From: Methanohalophilus portucalensis
GTDB taxonomy: Archaea; Halobacteriota; Methanosarcinia; Methanosarcinales; Methanosarcinaceae
Reading direction: 5' to 3'
Assembly (NCBI RefSeq): GCF_002761295.1
Contig: NZ_CP017881.1
Coordinates: 557,087 to 621,086 of the forward strand
Length of the DNA stretch: 64,000 bases
Shown here: piece by piece, positions 8,436-17,066 of the stretch
How positions within the stretch are numbered: position 1 is the first letter of the stretch
Layout: the number at the start of each line of letters is the position of its first letter
Notes under the pieces: model-generated
Seen by the model: only the letters and a program-made list of their open reading frames with translations
What the model was told of the DNA's origin: nothing
Database searches by the model: none
Made by a program: the position numbers and the translations under genes

Positions 8436-9212
8436 ATGTTCAAAGTTGCGATTACAGGCAAAGGCGGTGTGGGAAAAACCACCATTTCAGGTACAATTGC
8501 ACGTTTGCTTGCCAGGGACGGCTATGATGTTCTGGCAATAGATGCGGATCCGGACATGAATTTGGCTTCCTCTCTGGGTATAACCGCTCCTCCCAAACCA
8601 TTGACCGAATACAGGGAAATGATCGAGGAGCGTGCGGGGCAGACAGGAGGCATGTTCAAATACAATCCTAAAGTGGATGATGTAGTTGAAAAATACGGGG
8701 CCGTGGGTCCGGACAATGTAAAAATGCTTGTCATGGGTACGGTGGAAAAGGGCGGAAGTGGCTGTATGTGTCCTGCATCAGCATTTTTGCGCGCCCTGCT
8801 GCGACATGTGGTGCTCAAGGACAGCAGTGCTGTCATAATGGATATGGAAGCTGGCATAGAACATCTGGGCAGGGGAACCACAAAAGGCATTGATTTAATG
8901 CTGATTGTTGTGGAGCCGGGCAGACGTTCCATTGAAACCGCATCACGTATAAAGAAACTTTCTGACGAGATTGGTATCAGGCATATTGCTGCAGTCATTA
9001 ATAAGAGCAATGAAGCTGACATGTCAACTGTGCTGGAGGATATCGGAATCCCGGTAATTGGCGAGATTCCTTTCTCATCGGACTTTATAGAAGCTGATCT
9101 ACAGGGTCTGTCGCCCATTGATTTGGGTGGGGATGCATTGGAATCTATCAAAAATGTCAGGGACAATATGGTGGATATGATTACATCCTTTGATGATGCT
9201 CAAATGAAGTAA
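8436..9212 (+). CDS. cooC: CooC-type ATPase for carbon monoxide dehydrogenase maturation
   Basis: Deviant-Walker P-loop ATPase of the MinD/NifH class thought to insert nickel into CO dehydrogenase / acetyl-CoA decarbonylase-synthase. The P-loop is GKGGVGKTT (residues 8-16), a DADPD motif follows at 36-40, and the metal-binding CxC is Cys110-Met-Cys112 in GSGCMCP. The 258-residue length fits. It starts with a good ribosome site (GGGTGA) and its end overlaps the convergent membrane protein gene by 13 nt. In a methanogen the likely client is the Cdh complex, which is not in this window. Confidence 0.9.
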   Translation: MFKVAITGKGGVGKTTISGTIARLLARDGYDVLAIDADPDMNLASSLGITAPPKPLTEYREMIEERAGQTGGMFKYNPKVDDVVEKYGAVGPDNVKMLVMGTVEKGGSGCMCPASAFLRALLRHVVLKDSSAVIMDMEAGIEHLGRGTTKGIDLMLIVVEPGRRSIETASRIKKLSDEIGIRHIAAVINKSNEADMSTVLEDIGIPVIGEIPFSSDFIEADLQGLSPIDLGGDALESIKNVRDNMVDMITSFDDAQMK

Positions 9213-10516
9213 AGGATCACAGGCAGCAAAATCACTCCCATAAGGTGACTTCTCCTGACCTTCATGAAAGGGGGAAGCATGCCTATTGTAGTGGCTGTCA
9301 AAAAGAGCAATATTCCGAAAATCCCGGTGAAAAGGGCTACCATTATAGTAAGTCCGGCTATGACAGCAAAACATAGTTTCCTGTATTCTATTTTCTTCAG
9401 GACATGATGTACATTGTTTCCAATAGCTATGGTAGATAGGTAGGATAGCAGGGCTGCTGCAACTATTGCTGTCAGGAAAAGAATTATTGAGCGGCTATCA
9501 ATGGTTGCAGTATCAAGCAAACGGTTGACTGCTACCATAGCACCGCTTCTTGTTTTACCGATCATCGCCAGGGCAAAAAGGCCAAAAATAGAGTTTGCTG
9601 TATTAACTCCGGATATGGATACTATAAACTCCTTTGAATCTTCCAGTTCATCTTCAATATCATCCCTGTCGATTTCTTTTGGAATAGTAAATCTTGCAAC
9701 CACTGTGGCAATTGAAGCCGAGATCCCGGGCAGCCACGCAACAATTGAGCCAGCAAAACTGCCGGATATTATGCCACGTAATATTCTCTTTACTGAAAGT
9801 TGCATGCGGGATATATTTTCAGAAGGGATGTGCGAATCTGACATCAGGCTGATCGCTAGTTGGGAGGCACCGAATAATCCGCTCAAGATAGGTAACAGAA
9901 TGGACGTTTCACCAAATTTTAAGATTGGTGTTGCCAGGTATTCCATCTCAAATGCAAAATATCCCAGCAATCCGCTTAGTATAAAGAGACAAAGAGCATA
10001 ACCTTTGTATCTAAATGAGGCAAGTGATCCCTGTCCTGTGACATATTCTCCTTTCTCGGTCAGGATAAGTATGGCTGATATGGCTATGAGTATCCAGGCC
10101 ATATTTTCCTGTATAGTATCATAGGCATTTGTGAAGAAAAATACCAGGGGATATGCCATTATAAGGGCAAAGGCAACAGAACCTGCACTTCCCAGGGCAG
10201 AAAGCCTGACTGCTTCGGCCCCATATCCATCCAGTAGCAACCTGTGGCCGGGCAGGACTGCAAGGGCCATGTCATCGTTAGGTGCGCCCAGAAAAATGGC
10301 AGGTATAATATCATGAAAAGTGTGAGATATGGAGTTGGATAATACAATTATTGCTACATAAAGAGGTTCGATTCCCTGATTCAAAAGAATGGGACTCAAT
10401 CCTACCAGTATCAGGGCGAAATTGTTTGTATGTATGCCCGGGATAAGGCCGGAAACAATACCCAGCAGAAATCCTGCCAGGATTGACAACAGTATCAGGG
10501 ATATTTCAACTGTCAT
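9200..10516 (-). CDS. TctA/DUF112-family multi-span membrane protein
   Basis: Polytopic protein of 438 residues with about ten or more predicted membrane segments and the DUF112/TctA hallmark near the N-terminus, GxxxGxxPGIHTNN, followed by HTFHDIIPAIFLGAP. The bacterial relatives are the large membrane subunit of tripartite tricarboxylate transporters, but here no binding protein or small TctB subunit is next to it, so the archaeal protein may work alone and its substrate is unknown. The C-terminus overlaps the end of cooC. Confidence 0.75.
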   Translation of the reverse strand: MTVEISLILLSILAGFLLGIVSGLIPGIHTNNFALILVGLSPILLNQGIEPLYVAIIVLSNSISHTFHDIIPAIFLGAPNDDMALAVLPGHRLLLDGYGAEAVRLSALGSAGSVAFALIMAYPLVFFFTNAYDTIQENMAWILIAISAILILTEKGEYVTGQGSLASFRYKGYALCLFILSGLLGYFAFEMEYLATPILKFGETSILLPILSGLFGASQLAISLMSDSHIPSENISRMQLSVKRILRGIISGSFAGSIVAWLPGISASIATVVARFTIPKEIDRDDIEDELEDSKEFIVSISGVNTANSIFGLFALAMIGKTRSGAMVAVNRLLDTATIDSRSIILFLTAIVAAALLSYLSTIAIGNNVHHVLKKIEYRKLCFAVIAGLTIMVALFTGIFGILLFLTATTIGMLPPFMKVRRSHLMGVILLPVILYFI

Positions 10517-10607
10517 GATTGCCTGTTATTCAGGCATAACAATATTTATATTTTTGTTTATGTTAATATTTTATTAGTTTATTATTTTTATTTGTATTCA
10601 ATGTGTA

Positions 10608-10646
10608 ACGTAAGTATTTATACGAGATCAAATTGACTGTGGTCAC
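10608..10646 (+). promoter_or_regulatory. TATA box for the tRNA thiolase gene, leaderless start likely
   Basis: TATTTATAC at 10615-10622 is centred about 27 nt before the ATG, and no ribosome binding site precedes the start. Transcription would begin at or just before the start codon. Confidence 0.5.
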
Positions 10647-11564
10647 ATGACCGAAGAAAAAACCAGGTGTATGAAATGCAATCATGAAGCTATCATTTAC
10701 CAGCCATATTCCGGTATGCACCTGTGCAAAAAACATTTTACAGAAGATGTAGAGCGCAAGGTCAAGCTTACGATTCGCAAGAATTACAATATAGGCAAAA
10801 ACGAAAAAATTGCAGTTGCCTTGAGTGGTGGTAAGGATAGCTGTGTGGCCCTGTATATTTTGAACAAGATTTTTGGCAAACGCAGGGATTTGGAACTGGT
10901 TGCAATTACAGTAGATGAAGGTATTTCTGTTTACAGGGAACGCTCAATAGGCTATGCCAAAAAACTGACGTCTGATATTGGTGTAAAGCATCTTATCCAT
11001 AGTTTTGCTGATGAATACGATACATCCCTTGATGAACTGGCAGCAAAGGAAAGGGTACATGGTGCATGCAGTTATTGTGGTGTGCTGCGCAAATCCCTGG
11101 TAAACAGGATAGCTCTTGAGATCGGGGCTAAACGACTTGTGACAGGTCATAACCTTGATGATGAAGCCCAGACGATAATGATGAATCATCTGGGGGGTGA
11201 TGTGGAGCGGATGATACGTCTTTCTCCACCAAGAGAACTCGAAGGGTTGGTCCTGCGTGCCAAACCCTTACGCAAGATCCCCGAAAATGAAGTGGAATTG
11301 TATGCAAAGGTCAATGATATCCCTGTAGATATAAGCCTGTGTCCTTACAAACATGAGGCTTTGCGTAACGAAGTAAGACTGATGCTTGATGACTTTGAGC
11401 AAAAACATCCTGGTACGAAATATTCACTCCAGAAGGGTTTTGATAAAATGGTGGGGATACTTGCGAAAGAATTTCCTCAGGCGGAAATTAAAAAGTGCAC
11501 AATTTGCGGGCAGGCCTGTACTGCTGATGTCTGTCAGGCCTGCCGGCTTCTTGGCAAGACCTGA
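10647..11564 (+). CDS. ncsA: NcsA/TtuA-type tRNA 2-thiouridine synthetase
   Basis: PP-loop ATPase that adenylates a tRNA uridine for thiolation. Order of elements: N-terminal zinc finger (Cys8, Cys11 and CKKH near 27), the PP-loop SGGKDS at about residues 60-65, a catalytic cysteine pair in ACSYCGVLRK, GHNLDDEAQT, and a C-terminal zinc finger CTICGQACTADVCQAC. This is the TIGR00269 arrangement shared by wobble-uridine (Ncs6) and U54 (TtuA) enzymes, which sequence alone does not separate. A sulfur-carrier protein would be needed and is not encoded nearby. Confidence 0.86.
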   Translation: MTEEKTRCMKCNHEAIIYQPYSGMHLCKKHFTEDVERKVKLTIRKNYNIGKNEKIAVALSGGKDSCVALYILNKIFGKRRDLELVAITVDEGISVYRERSIGYAKKLTSDIGVKHLIHSFADEYDTSLDELAAKERVHGACSYCGVLRKSLVNRIALEIGAKRLVTGHNLDDEAQTIMMNHLGGDVERMIRLSPPRELEGLVLRAKPLRKIPENEVELYAKVNDIPVDISLCPYKHEALRNEVRLMLDDFEQKHPGTKYSLQKGFDKMVGILAKEFPQAEIKKCTICGQACTADVCQACRLLGKT

Positions 11565-12473
11565 TCAACGCTGAAATTTCAGATAGTCATCAATATCATA
11601 AAATTGTGTGCTTTTACCGCTTAAATACATCCTTGTCCACCACAGTACTGTCAGGGGCTGAATTACTGCAAAGGACAGGACAAAATCGGCAAATGACCAG
11701 AATGTACTGAGTATTTCTATGGAACTCAGGACTTCCCCGGCTACTCCGGTGAGTATTGACAGGCCAATCAGAACCAGCCAGAGTATAACTGTATCAAGTT
11801 TATTGTTCATGAAAAATGAAAAACCTTCTTCCAGGGCTTCCAGGGGTTCCAGTCCACCAACAACCAGTGCATATTCTGCAAAAGTAAAGATCAGTTTGAC
11901 TACGATTGCATAGAATATCCAGGCAAATATCCCAAAAACAAGGATTAATGTTCCAGAGAGTGCTTCTTCAGGGTTTTGCATCAATATGCTCAGGTCTCCA
12001 ATTGCCAGTATTCCAGGTACCACGAAGATTATTCCTGCGAGCATAATCAGCATTACTATGAACCTGGTAAGGAAGAGGTTGATAAGGTTCTTTTTTCCTG
12101 ATGTAAACATCTCATTGATACTGGTGGAGCCGTCTTCAAGTGCTTTTTTTGCCATTCCTATGGCTCCGCCGTAAAAATAGGAACTTATCAGGGTGGATAC
12201 TACAAATGCTGTGATAAACAGGAGTATGAACAATCCCATATTTTCATAAAAGGCAGCTGTGAGGACTCCAAATGCCATTTCAGGATTGATATTTGTGGGG
12301 TCTGTTGTAATATCCTGCATTGCAGGCATAACAAATATGATGACCGCAACCATGAAAAGAACAAACATTGCAAATATGCCTGCAAATATGTTCAAAAAGA
12401 AGGGGATGCAAATATTGAGATTATGTGTCCAGGTCTGAAAACCTTTTCTCAGAACCGTATTTATATTTTCCAT
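11565..12473 (-). CDS. Polytopic membrane protein of unknown function
   Basis: A 302-residue protein with about six membrane helices and long non-polar stretches; I do not recognise a catalytic motif. Related archaeal proteins form families annotated only as hypothetical (DUF-type, resembling the membrane domain of glycerophosphodiester phosphodiesterases). The start is supported by GGGAGA 8 nt upstream. Its stop directly abuts the stop of the tRNA thiolase, so transcripts converge. It is divergent from the TudS-like gene, sharing a 115-bp region with repeated TTCCATA elements. Confidence 0.7.
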   Translation of the reverse strand: MENINTVLRKGFQTWTHNLNICIPFFLNIFAGIFAMFVLFMVAVIIFVMPAMQDITTDPTNINPEMAFGVLTAAFYENMGLFILLFITAFVVSTLISSYFYGGAIGMAKKALEDGSTSINEMFTSGKKNLINLFLTRFIVMLIMLAGIIFVVPGILAIGDLSILMQNPEEALSGTLILVFGIFAWIFYAIVVKLIFTFAEYALVVGGLEPLEALEEGFSFFMNNKLDTVILWLVLIGLSILTGVAGEVLSSIEILSTFWSFADFVLSFAVIQPLTVLWWTRMYLSGKSTQFYDIDDYLKFQR

Positions 12474-12491
12474 TAAATATTATCTCCCGAT

Positions 12492-12548
12492 TTCCATATC
12501 GTGATAGTTATATGGAAGTTTCCCTATGGATATAACTGCATTTCCATA
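12492..12548. promoter_or_regulatory. Array of inverted TTCCATA half-sites in a divergent promoter
   Basis: Four copies of the same half-site in alternating orientation: TTCCATAT at 12492 and its reverse complement ATATGGAA at 12510-12517 (10-nt spacer), then TATGGA at 12525 and TCCATA at 12543-12548 (12-nt spacer). The array lies between divergent genes and overlaps a TATA-like GTTATATCC on the minus strand, which makes operator function plausible. Confidence 0.4.
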
Positions 12549-12588
12549 AGTCTTCTTATTGTATAAAGATTCTCATGCAGGTGATTCA

Positions 12589-13050
12589 ATGGATGCCGAA
12601 AATGATAAAATCATGGTAGTTTCTCACTGTCTTCTCAACCCTGAGTCGCGTCTGGCAGGTATTAAAAATCCGGGAAAATTTTCTCCTGGAAATAATAATG
12701 TAATCCAGCTTCCCTGTCCGGAACTGATTTATTTTGGTTCAAGCCGCCGGGAAATTACCAGGGACCAGTTAATTCATTCGGCCTACAGAAAATTCTGCAG
12801 ACAATTATTCGCCCCCTTTGCAGATATGCTCGAGGAATTTTATCGCAGGGGCTTTTCAGTTGAATTTGTGGGAGTAGGAAAAAGCCCCTCCTGTGCTGCA
12901 GATCTCACTACAGTGAGTGGTCCTGCCGGCAGGGTGTCAAACTTTACACATGAACATGCCGCTGGCAGGGGTGTTTTTTTTGAAGAAATCGAGATGGAAC
13001 TTGTCAGGCGTGGAATATGCTATAGTATGCAGGATTGCCACAAACAGTAA
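12589..13050 (+). CDS. TudS-like (DUF523-related) putative desulfidase
   Basis: Small protein of 153 residues resembling the TudS/DUF523 group, whose studied members remove sulfur from thiouracil using a [4Fe-4S] cluster held by three cysteines. Candidate ligands here are Cys14 (SHCLLNP), Cys43 (LPCPEL) and Cys102 (SPSCAADL), in the expected order. The ATG used has a GGTGA site just upstream; a TTG ten codons earlier keeps the frame but lacks a site. A role in sulfur or thiolated-base metabolism would fit its neighbour, the tRNA thiolase, but this is inference. Confidence 0.7.
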   Translation: MDAENDKIMVVSHCLLNPESRLAGIKNPGKFSPGNNNVIQLPCPELIYFGSSRREITRDQLIHSAYRKFCRQLFAPFADMLEEFYRRGFSVEFVGVGKSPSCAADLTTVSGPAGRVSNFTHEHAAGRGVFFEEIEMELVRRGICYSMQDCHKQ

Positions 13051-13062
13051 AATATATATAAC
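13049..13062 (+). promoter_or_regulatory. TATA box upstream of the intergenic structured RNA
   Basis: AAATATATATAAC overlaps the stop codon of the TudS-like gene. Its centre (about 13056) is 25-27 nt before the first base of the 11-bp stem, the normal archaeal TATA-to-start distance. Confidence 0.5.
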
Positions 13063-13082
13063 ATGTAGTCATCACGAGGGTT

Positions 13083-13158
13083 GCTGACGGGTTGTCTTTC
13101 TTTTCCTAAAACCCCCACTCCCCAAATATTAAACCCCCCTTAAAACCCGTCAGCTTTT
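13083..13158 (+). ncRNA. Candidate small RNA: 11-bp stem closing a C-rich loop
   Basis: GCTGACGGGTT (13083-13093) pairs perfectly with AACCCGTCAGC (13144-13154) and is followed by TTTT. The 50-nt loop holds three cytosine runs: C5 at 13112-13116, C4 at 13120-13123 and C6 at 13134-13139. A TATA box sits at the right distance upstream. No protein frame spans it. Exposed C-runs could pair with G-rich ribosome binding sites, which would suit a regulatory RNA; on the opposite strand the same runs could form a G-quadruplex. I do not recognise a known family. Confidence 0.5.
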
Positions 13159-13240
13159 CCCCATTAGTAATTCTCAATAGGGCAATCCCTATTATCTTTA
13201 TAACAAATAAGTGTAGGATAGCTTATACTGTTTTATTATA

Positions 13241-13275
13241 TCAAAAAAAAGAAAATGAAGGTCAAGAGACCTTCA
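13241..13275 (-). terminator. Hairpin-plus-T-tract terminator of hppA
   Basis: TGAAGGTC (13256-13263) pairs with GACCTTCA (13268-13275) around a 4-nt loop. On the minus strand it is followed by TTTTC and a run of eight T. The hairpin includes the hppA stop codon. Confidence 0.6.
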
Positions 13276-15291
13276 GAAAATTCCTGCCCCGATAAACAGG
13301 GAGGAGAAAAGGATTGCAACTACGTTTACTACTTTTATTAATGGATTTATTGCAGGTCCTGCCGTGTCCTTAAATGGATCTCCTACGGTATCTCCCACAA
13401 CAGCTGCTTTGTGAGCTTCGGAACCTTTTCCACCATGGAATCCGTCTTCGATAAGTTTTTTCGCATTATCCCATGCACCTCCTCCATTATTCATTGTTAA
13501 TGCAAGGAGTAATCCGGATGCGATGATTCCTATAAGAAGACCTCCCAAAGCCAGTGGTCCAAGAACGTAACCTACAATCAATGGAGTGGCTACAGCAAGG
13601 ATTCCTGGAAGTGCCATTTCTCGAATGGCTGTGGCCGTAACAATGTCTACACATTTTCCATATTCGGGTTTGGAAGTACTTTCCATTATGCCAGGAATCT
13701 CTTTGAACTGACGTCTGACTTCATTGATAACTGCAAAAGCCGCTTTTCCGACAGCCTGCATTGTTACTGCACTGAATACGAACGGCAAAAGAGCACCTAT
13801 CAACAGGCCTGCCAGAACGACCGGGTTGTCAAGAGCGAGTTCTCCTATCTCCAGATTTACTTTGTATCTGTAATCTGCAAAAAGAGCCAATGCACCAAGA
13901 GCCGCTGAACCAATGGCATATCCTTTTGTTACAGCTTTTGTTGTGTTCCCAACTGCATCCAGGGCATCTGTAACCTCTCGTATTTCAGAAGGTAGTCCTG
14001 CCATTTCGGCAATACCGCCGGCATTGTCAGTGATGGGGCCGTAGGAATCCAGAGTAACAATCATTCCGGTTGTGGAAAGCATTGCTGCTGCTGCTATTGC
14101 TATTCCGTAGAGTCCCATTGCCGGGTCTGCTGCCCCGCCGGCAACAAAAAAGGAGCCCAAAATACCACCTACTATTATTAAAACGGGTAGGGCAGTACTT
14201 TCAAGTCCCATTGCCAGGCCCGAAATTACATTTGTACCTGCACCGGTTTCAGAAGCTTCTGCTACTTTTTTAACCGGTCTGTAACTTGTTGAAGTATAAT
14301 ATTCGGTGAAGAGGACCATCAGTACCATGATGACAACACCTACAAGTGATGCATAATAGATGTTGATGTTACCGATAAGCATGTCTGTTACGAAATAGAA
14401 TGCAACAAGACAAAGAATTGCAGATACTGCCACTCCCTTATAGAGCGCTTTCATTATCTTATTGTCATTTCCTATGCGTATGAAGAAAATTGATATGATG
14501 GATGCAAAAACAGCTACTGCACCGAGAATTAATGGGTAGATCACTGCGTTGGGATAGGTTTGCAGAATCTGAGTACCAAGCAGCATAGCTGCAATTACGG
14601 TAACTACGTATGTCTCAAACAGATCTGCTCCCATACCAGCACAATCTCCTACATTATCTCCTACATTATCGGCAATTACGCCGGCGTTTCGGGGATCATC
14701 TTCAGGTATGCCTGCTTCAACTTTACCTACAAGATCTGCTCCAACATCAGCGGCTTTGGTATATATACCGCCACCAACCCTGGCGAAGAGACTGATAAGA
14801 CTTGCACCAAATGCAAATCCAATTATCTGATCCACATCACCGAACATTATGTAGAATACACTAGTACCAAGCAGAGCCAAACCTACTACTGCAAAACCTG
14901 ATACTGCACCACCATGAACTGCGACTTGCATAGCTTTTTTCAGTCCTTCTGATGCAGCGTTTGCTGTTCTTACATTTGCTCTTATAGATACATTCATTCC
15001 AATATATCCTGCAGCAGCGGAACTTATAGCTCCTACTATGAATCCGATAGCAATTTTTCCACTGTTTTCTTCCAGCAATACATATATCAGAAAAGCCAAT
15101 ATTACAGCAACTATAGCCACTGTTTTATATTGACGGTTCAGATATGCCATGGCCCCTTCCTGTATCGCGGTGGCAATTTCCTGCATTCTTTCGTTACCTG
15201 TTCCTTCTTTGAGGATACGGGTTGCGAAAAATGCAGCAAATACCAGACTTACGATACCTGCCAGAGGGGCGAGGTATATTATATCCTGCAT
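13273..15291 (-). CDS. hppA: Membrane-bound proton-pumping pyrophosphatase (K+-independent type)
   Basis: Integral membrane enzyme that couples pyrophosphate hydrolysis to ion pumping, 672 residues, about 16 membrane helices. Substrate-binding segments are seen as [18 protein letters not shown] with EDDPRN near 173-203 and [19 protein letters not shown] near 208-226, plus [15 protein letters not shown] near the C-terminus. In the diagnostic block [10 protein letters not shown] (448-457) Lys452 and Thr455 replace the alanines of K+-dependent, often Na+-pumping, enzymes, so a K+-independent proton pump is expected. The start has a strong AGGAGA site. A soluble pyrophosphatase is also encoded in the window. 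Confidence 0.96.
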   Translation of the reverse strand: MQDIIYLAPLAGIVSLVFAAFFATRILKEGTGNERMQEIATAIQEGAMAYLNRQYKTVAIVAVILAFLIYVLLEENSGKIAIGFIVGAISSAAAGYIGMNVSIRANVRTANAASEGLKKAMQVAVHGGAVSGFAVVGLALLGTSVFYIMFGDVDQIIGFAFGASLISLFARVGGGIYTKAADVGADLVGKVEAGIPEDDPRNAGVIADNVGDNVGDCAGMGADLFETYVVTVIAAMLLGTQILQTYPNAVIYPLILGAVAVFASIISIFFIRIGNDNKIMKALYKGVAVSAILCLVAFYFVTDMLIGNINIYYASLVGVVIMVLMVLFTEYYTSTSYRPVKKVAEASETGAGTNVISGLAMGLESTALPVLIIVGGILGSFFVAGGAADPAMGLYGIAIAAAAMLSTTGMIVTLDSYGPITDNAGGIAEMAGLPSEIREVTDALDAVGNTTKAVTKGYAIGSAALGALALFADYRYKVNLEIGELALDNPVVLAGLLIGALLPFVFSAVTMQAVGKAAFAVINEVRRQFKEIPGIMESTSKPEYGKCVDIVTATAIREMALPGILAVATPLIVGYVLGPLALGGLLIGIIASGLLLALTMNNGGGAWDNAKKLIEDGFHGGKGSEAHKAAVVGDTVGDPFKDTAGPAINPLIKVVNVVAILFSSLFIGAGIF

Positions 15292-15573
15292 TATTGTTCT
15301 CCTAAATTTGTTTGATTTTTATGATAATGCTATGATGGGTTATCAGACAGATGGAAGTTCCAGCTGCCCTTTCCCTATAATTATTAATCTTTAGTGGTGC
15401 CACAAAGGCAGGTTGAAATAGAACACACCTAATAAGAAATTAACGTTTTAAAATTTTTAGATTGATGTGTGCCATGTTCGATTTGCCCTAACATATTTTT
15501 GTTAGTATTAATGTTTTACCTTTTATATGCACCACAGATATGAATAGACATATTAATCATAGCGTATTATCCT

Positions 15574-16020
15574 ATGCCAATGAGGATTTCAGGGCTTATA
15601 CTCGTAATTTTGCTGCTTTCGTGCTCTGTATCAGGGGCACTTGCGGCTGATGATGGCGGGGATTATATACATATTTCAAGTATGCAGGTTCGATTTTCAG
15701 GTACTGATGCGACAGTTGATCTGTTCTATGACCTGGATTTTTTCGGGGACATGTATATTTTTGCATTAGGCAGTCGCCATCTTAAACCTGAGTTTGAGGC
15801 CTTTTTTTATGATTTTGAAGAATTAAAGGTTGTAGAACTCGGAAGGGCCCATTCCAGATTCGTACTCAAAAATGTATCTCGGGAAAGTGATAATTTCTAT
15901 CTTCATGATGAGAAGAAACTTGGCAGACAAGTTGGTTCTCTTGTAGTTATTTATCCTGCAGGCCCTTCAAAAGCTATGGGAAGTGTGGATTCGATCCCAA
16001 ATCTGTTTTATGAAAAATAA
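15574..16020 (+). CDS. Secreted or membrane-anchored protein of unknown function
   Basis: A 148-residue protein with an N-terminal signal sequence (hydrophobic ISGLILVILLLSCSVSG, probable cleavage after ALA near residue 24). The mature part has many beta-prone residues and includes FSGTDATVDLFYDLDFFGDMYIF; I do not recognise the family. A TATA-like CTTTTATATGC lies about 50 nt upstream and no ribosome site is obvious. A second Met follows two codons after the first. Confidence 0.65.
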   Translation: MPMRISGLILVILLLSCSVSGALAADDGGDYIHISSMQVRFSGTDATVDLFYDLDFFGDMYIFALGSRHLKPEFEAFFYDFEELKVVELGRAHSRFVLKNVSRESDNFYLHDEKKLGRQVGSLVVIYPAGPSKAMGSVDSIPNLFYEK

Positions 16021-16133
16021 TGAATCTGCAGTAATTGATTATATGTAATCTTTATGTCCTGCTATCCTTTTGATTGGAATTCAATCTGTTCTGACAGTAA
16101 AATTTTTATAGTTATGCATTATAATGCATTATT

Positions 16134-16631
16134 ATGGTGCGTCCCAGAAAAAAGAGGATGGTGGGATACCGTCACAGGTGTCGGCGTTTCAATCCCGATG
16201 ACACGAACGAAAGTATGCCTGTTGTTGACGTGGGTGTAGATGAACTGGAATCCATGAGATTGAATATTTTGGAAAAATTATCTCAGGGAGAGGCAGCACA
16301 GAAAATGGGAGTCCATCAATCTACATTTCAAAGAACCCTTCGCATGGGTCTTGAAAAAGTTACGGATGCACTGGTCAATGGAAAAAGTATCTTTTTAGAA
16401 GGAGGTGAAGTCAATATGCCTGGAGGAGATGGCACAGGTCCAGATGGAACTGGTCCGACGGGGGCCAGAGGACAGGGTCGTAGAGGTGGTGGAAATCGCC
16501 CGGGCCGAGGAGCTGCAGCTCCGCAGAATTGCAGGTGTCCTTCATGTGGACATCTTGAACCACACCAGCCGGGTGTACCCTGCAGTCAGGCCAAATGTCC
16601 TGAATGCGGTTCCCAGATGGTGCGTGGTTGA
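16134..16631 (+). CDS. DUF134 (UPF0251) DNA-binding protein with a DUF5320-like C-terminal extension
   Basis: Residues 1-90 are a DUF134 domain: MVRPRKKR start, then a sigma-like helix-turn-helix (SQGEAAQKMGVHQSTFQRTLRMG compared with family). Residue 95 begins a second module, MPGGDGTGPDGTGP, that resembles the start of the next gene, continues through a Gly/Arg-rich linker and ends in a cysteine cluster (CRCPSCGH...CSQAKCPECG) likely to bind zinc. An unusually strong ribosome site, GGAGGTGA, lies directly before the internal Met95 codon at 16416, so a separate C-terminal product is possible. Proteins of this type often accompany iron-molybdenum-cofactor-like (NifX/NifB) genes. Confidence 0.8.
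   Translation: MVRPRKKRMVGYRHRCRRFNPDDTNESMPVVDVGVDELESMRLNILEKLSQGEAAQKMGVHQSTFQRTLRMGLEKVTDALVNGKSIFLEGGEVNMPGGDGTGPDGTGPTGARGQGRRGGGNRPGRGAAAPQNCRCPSCGHLEPHQPGVPCSQAKCPECGSQMVRG
16401..16418 (+). promoter_or_regulatory. Strong internal ribosome binding site with in-frame ATG
   Basis: GGAGGTGA, complementary to the archaeal 16S 3' end, precedes an in-frame ATG (16416) by 7 nt in the middle of the DUF134 gene. Initiation here would give a 71-residue protein ending at 16631. Confidence 0.55.
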
Positions 16632-16680
16632 ATTTATAGACTGAAAATAATTAAGAACAGACAAAGGAGGTTGTATTAAT

Positions 16681-17034
16681 ATGCCAGGTGGAGATAGGAC
16701 CGGTCCCAGGGGAATGGGGCCTATGACAGGAAGAGGTGCAGGTTACTGCAGTGGAAATGAAGTGGCCGGATGGCAGAATAGTTTATTTGTTCATAACCCT
16801 GCCAGAGGAAGATTCCAAAGGTTTGGTGGTTTTTCGCGAGGTAGAGGTATGGGAAATTATGCTCGAAGACCTCTCACACAACCCGTGTATGAATCCGGAA
16901 CAAGTCCATCTTTAAATTTTCCATCTGCAAAAAGGGAACTTGAAAGTCTTGAGAAAGACAAGGAATGGATTTGTCAGCGCATAGAACAATTGAAAGAACA
17001 GCTTACAGAAACAGGATCATTATCTGAGGATTAA
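16681..17034 (+). CDS. DUF5320 family small protein
   Basis: A 117-residue protein whose first 22 residues, MPGGDRTGPRGMGPMTGRGA and on to YCSG, match the DUF5320 signature. The middle is rich in Gly, Arg and Phe, and the C-terminal 40 residues form a probable coiled coil (KRELESLEKDKEWICQRIEQ). The start has AGGAGGT 8 nt upstream. It follows the DUF134 gene by 49 nt and shares its N-terminal motif with that gene's internal start. Function unknown; association with redox-cofactor assembly is only by family context. Confidence 0.78.
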   Translation: MPGGDRTGPRGMGPMTGRGAGYCSGNEVAGWQNSLFVHNPARGRFQRFGGFSRGRGMGNYARRPLTQPVYESGTSPSLNFPSAKRELESLEKDKEWICQRIEQLKEQLTETGSLSED

Positions 17035-17066
17035 TGGTCCCTTTTTAATTTTTGATGGGATTTTAG

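Noticed and set aside
8522..9166. 214-codon open frame antisense to cooC
   Set aside because: cooC has all its catalytic motifs; the antisense frame is a mirror of its codon bias.
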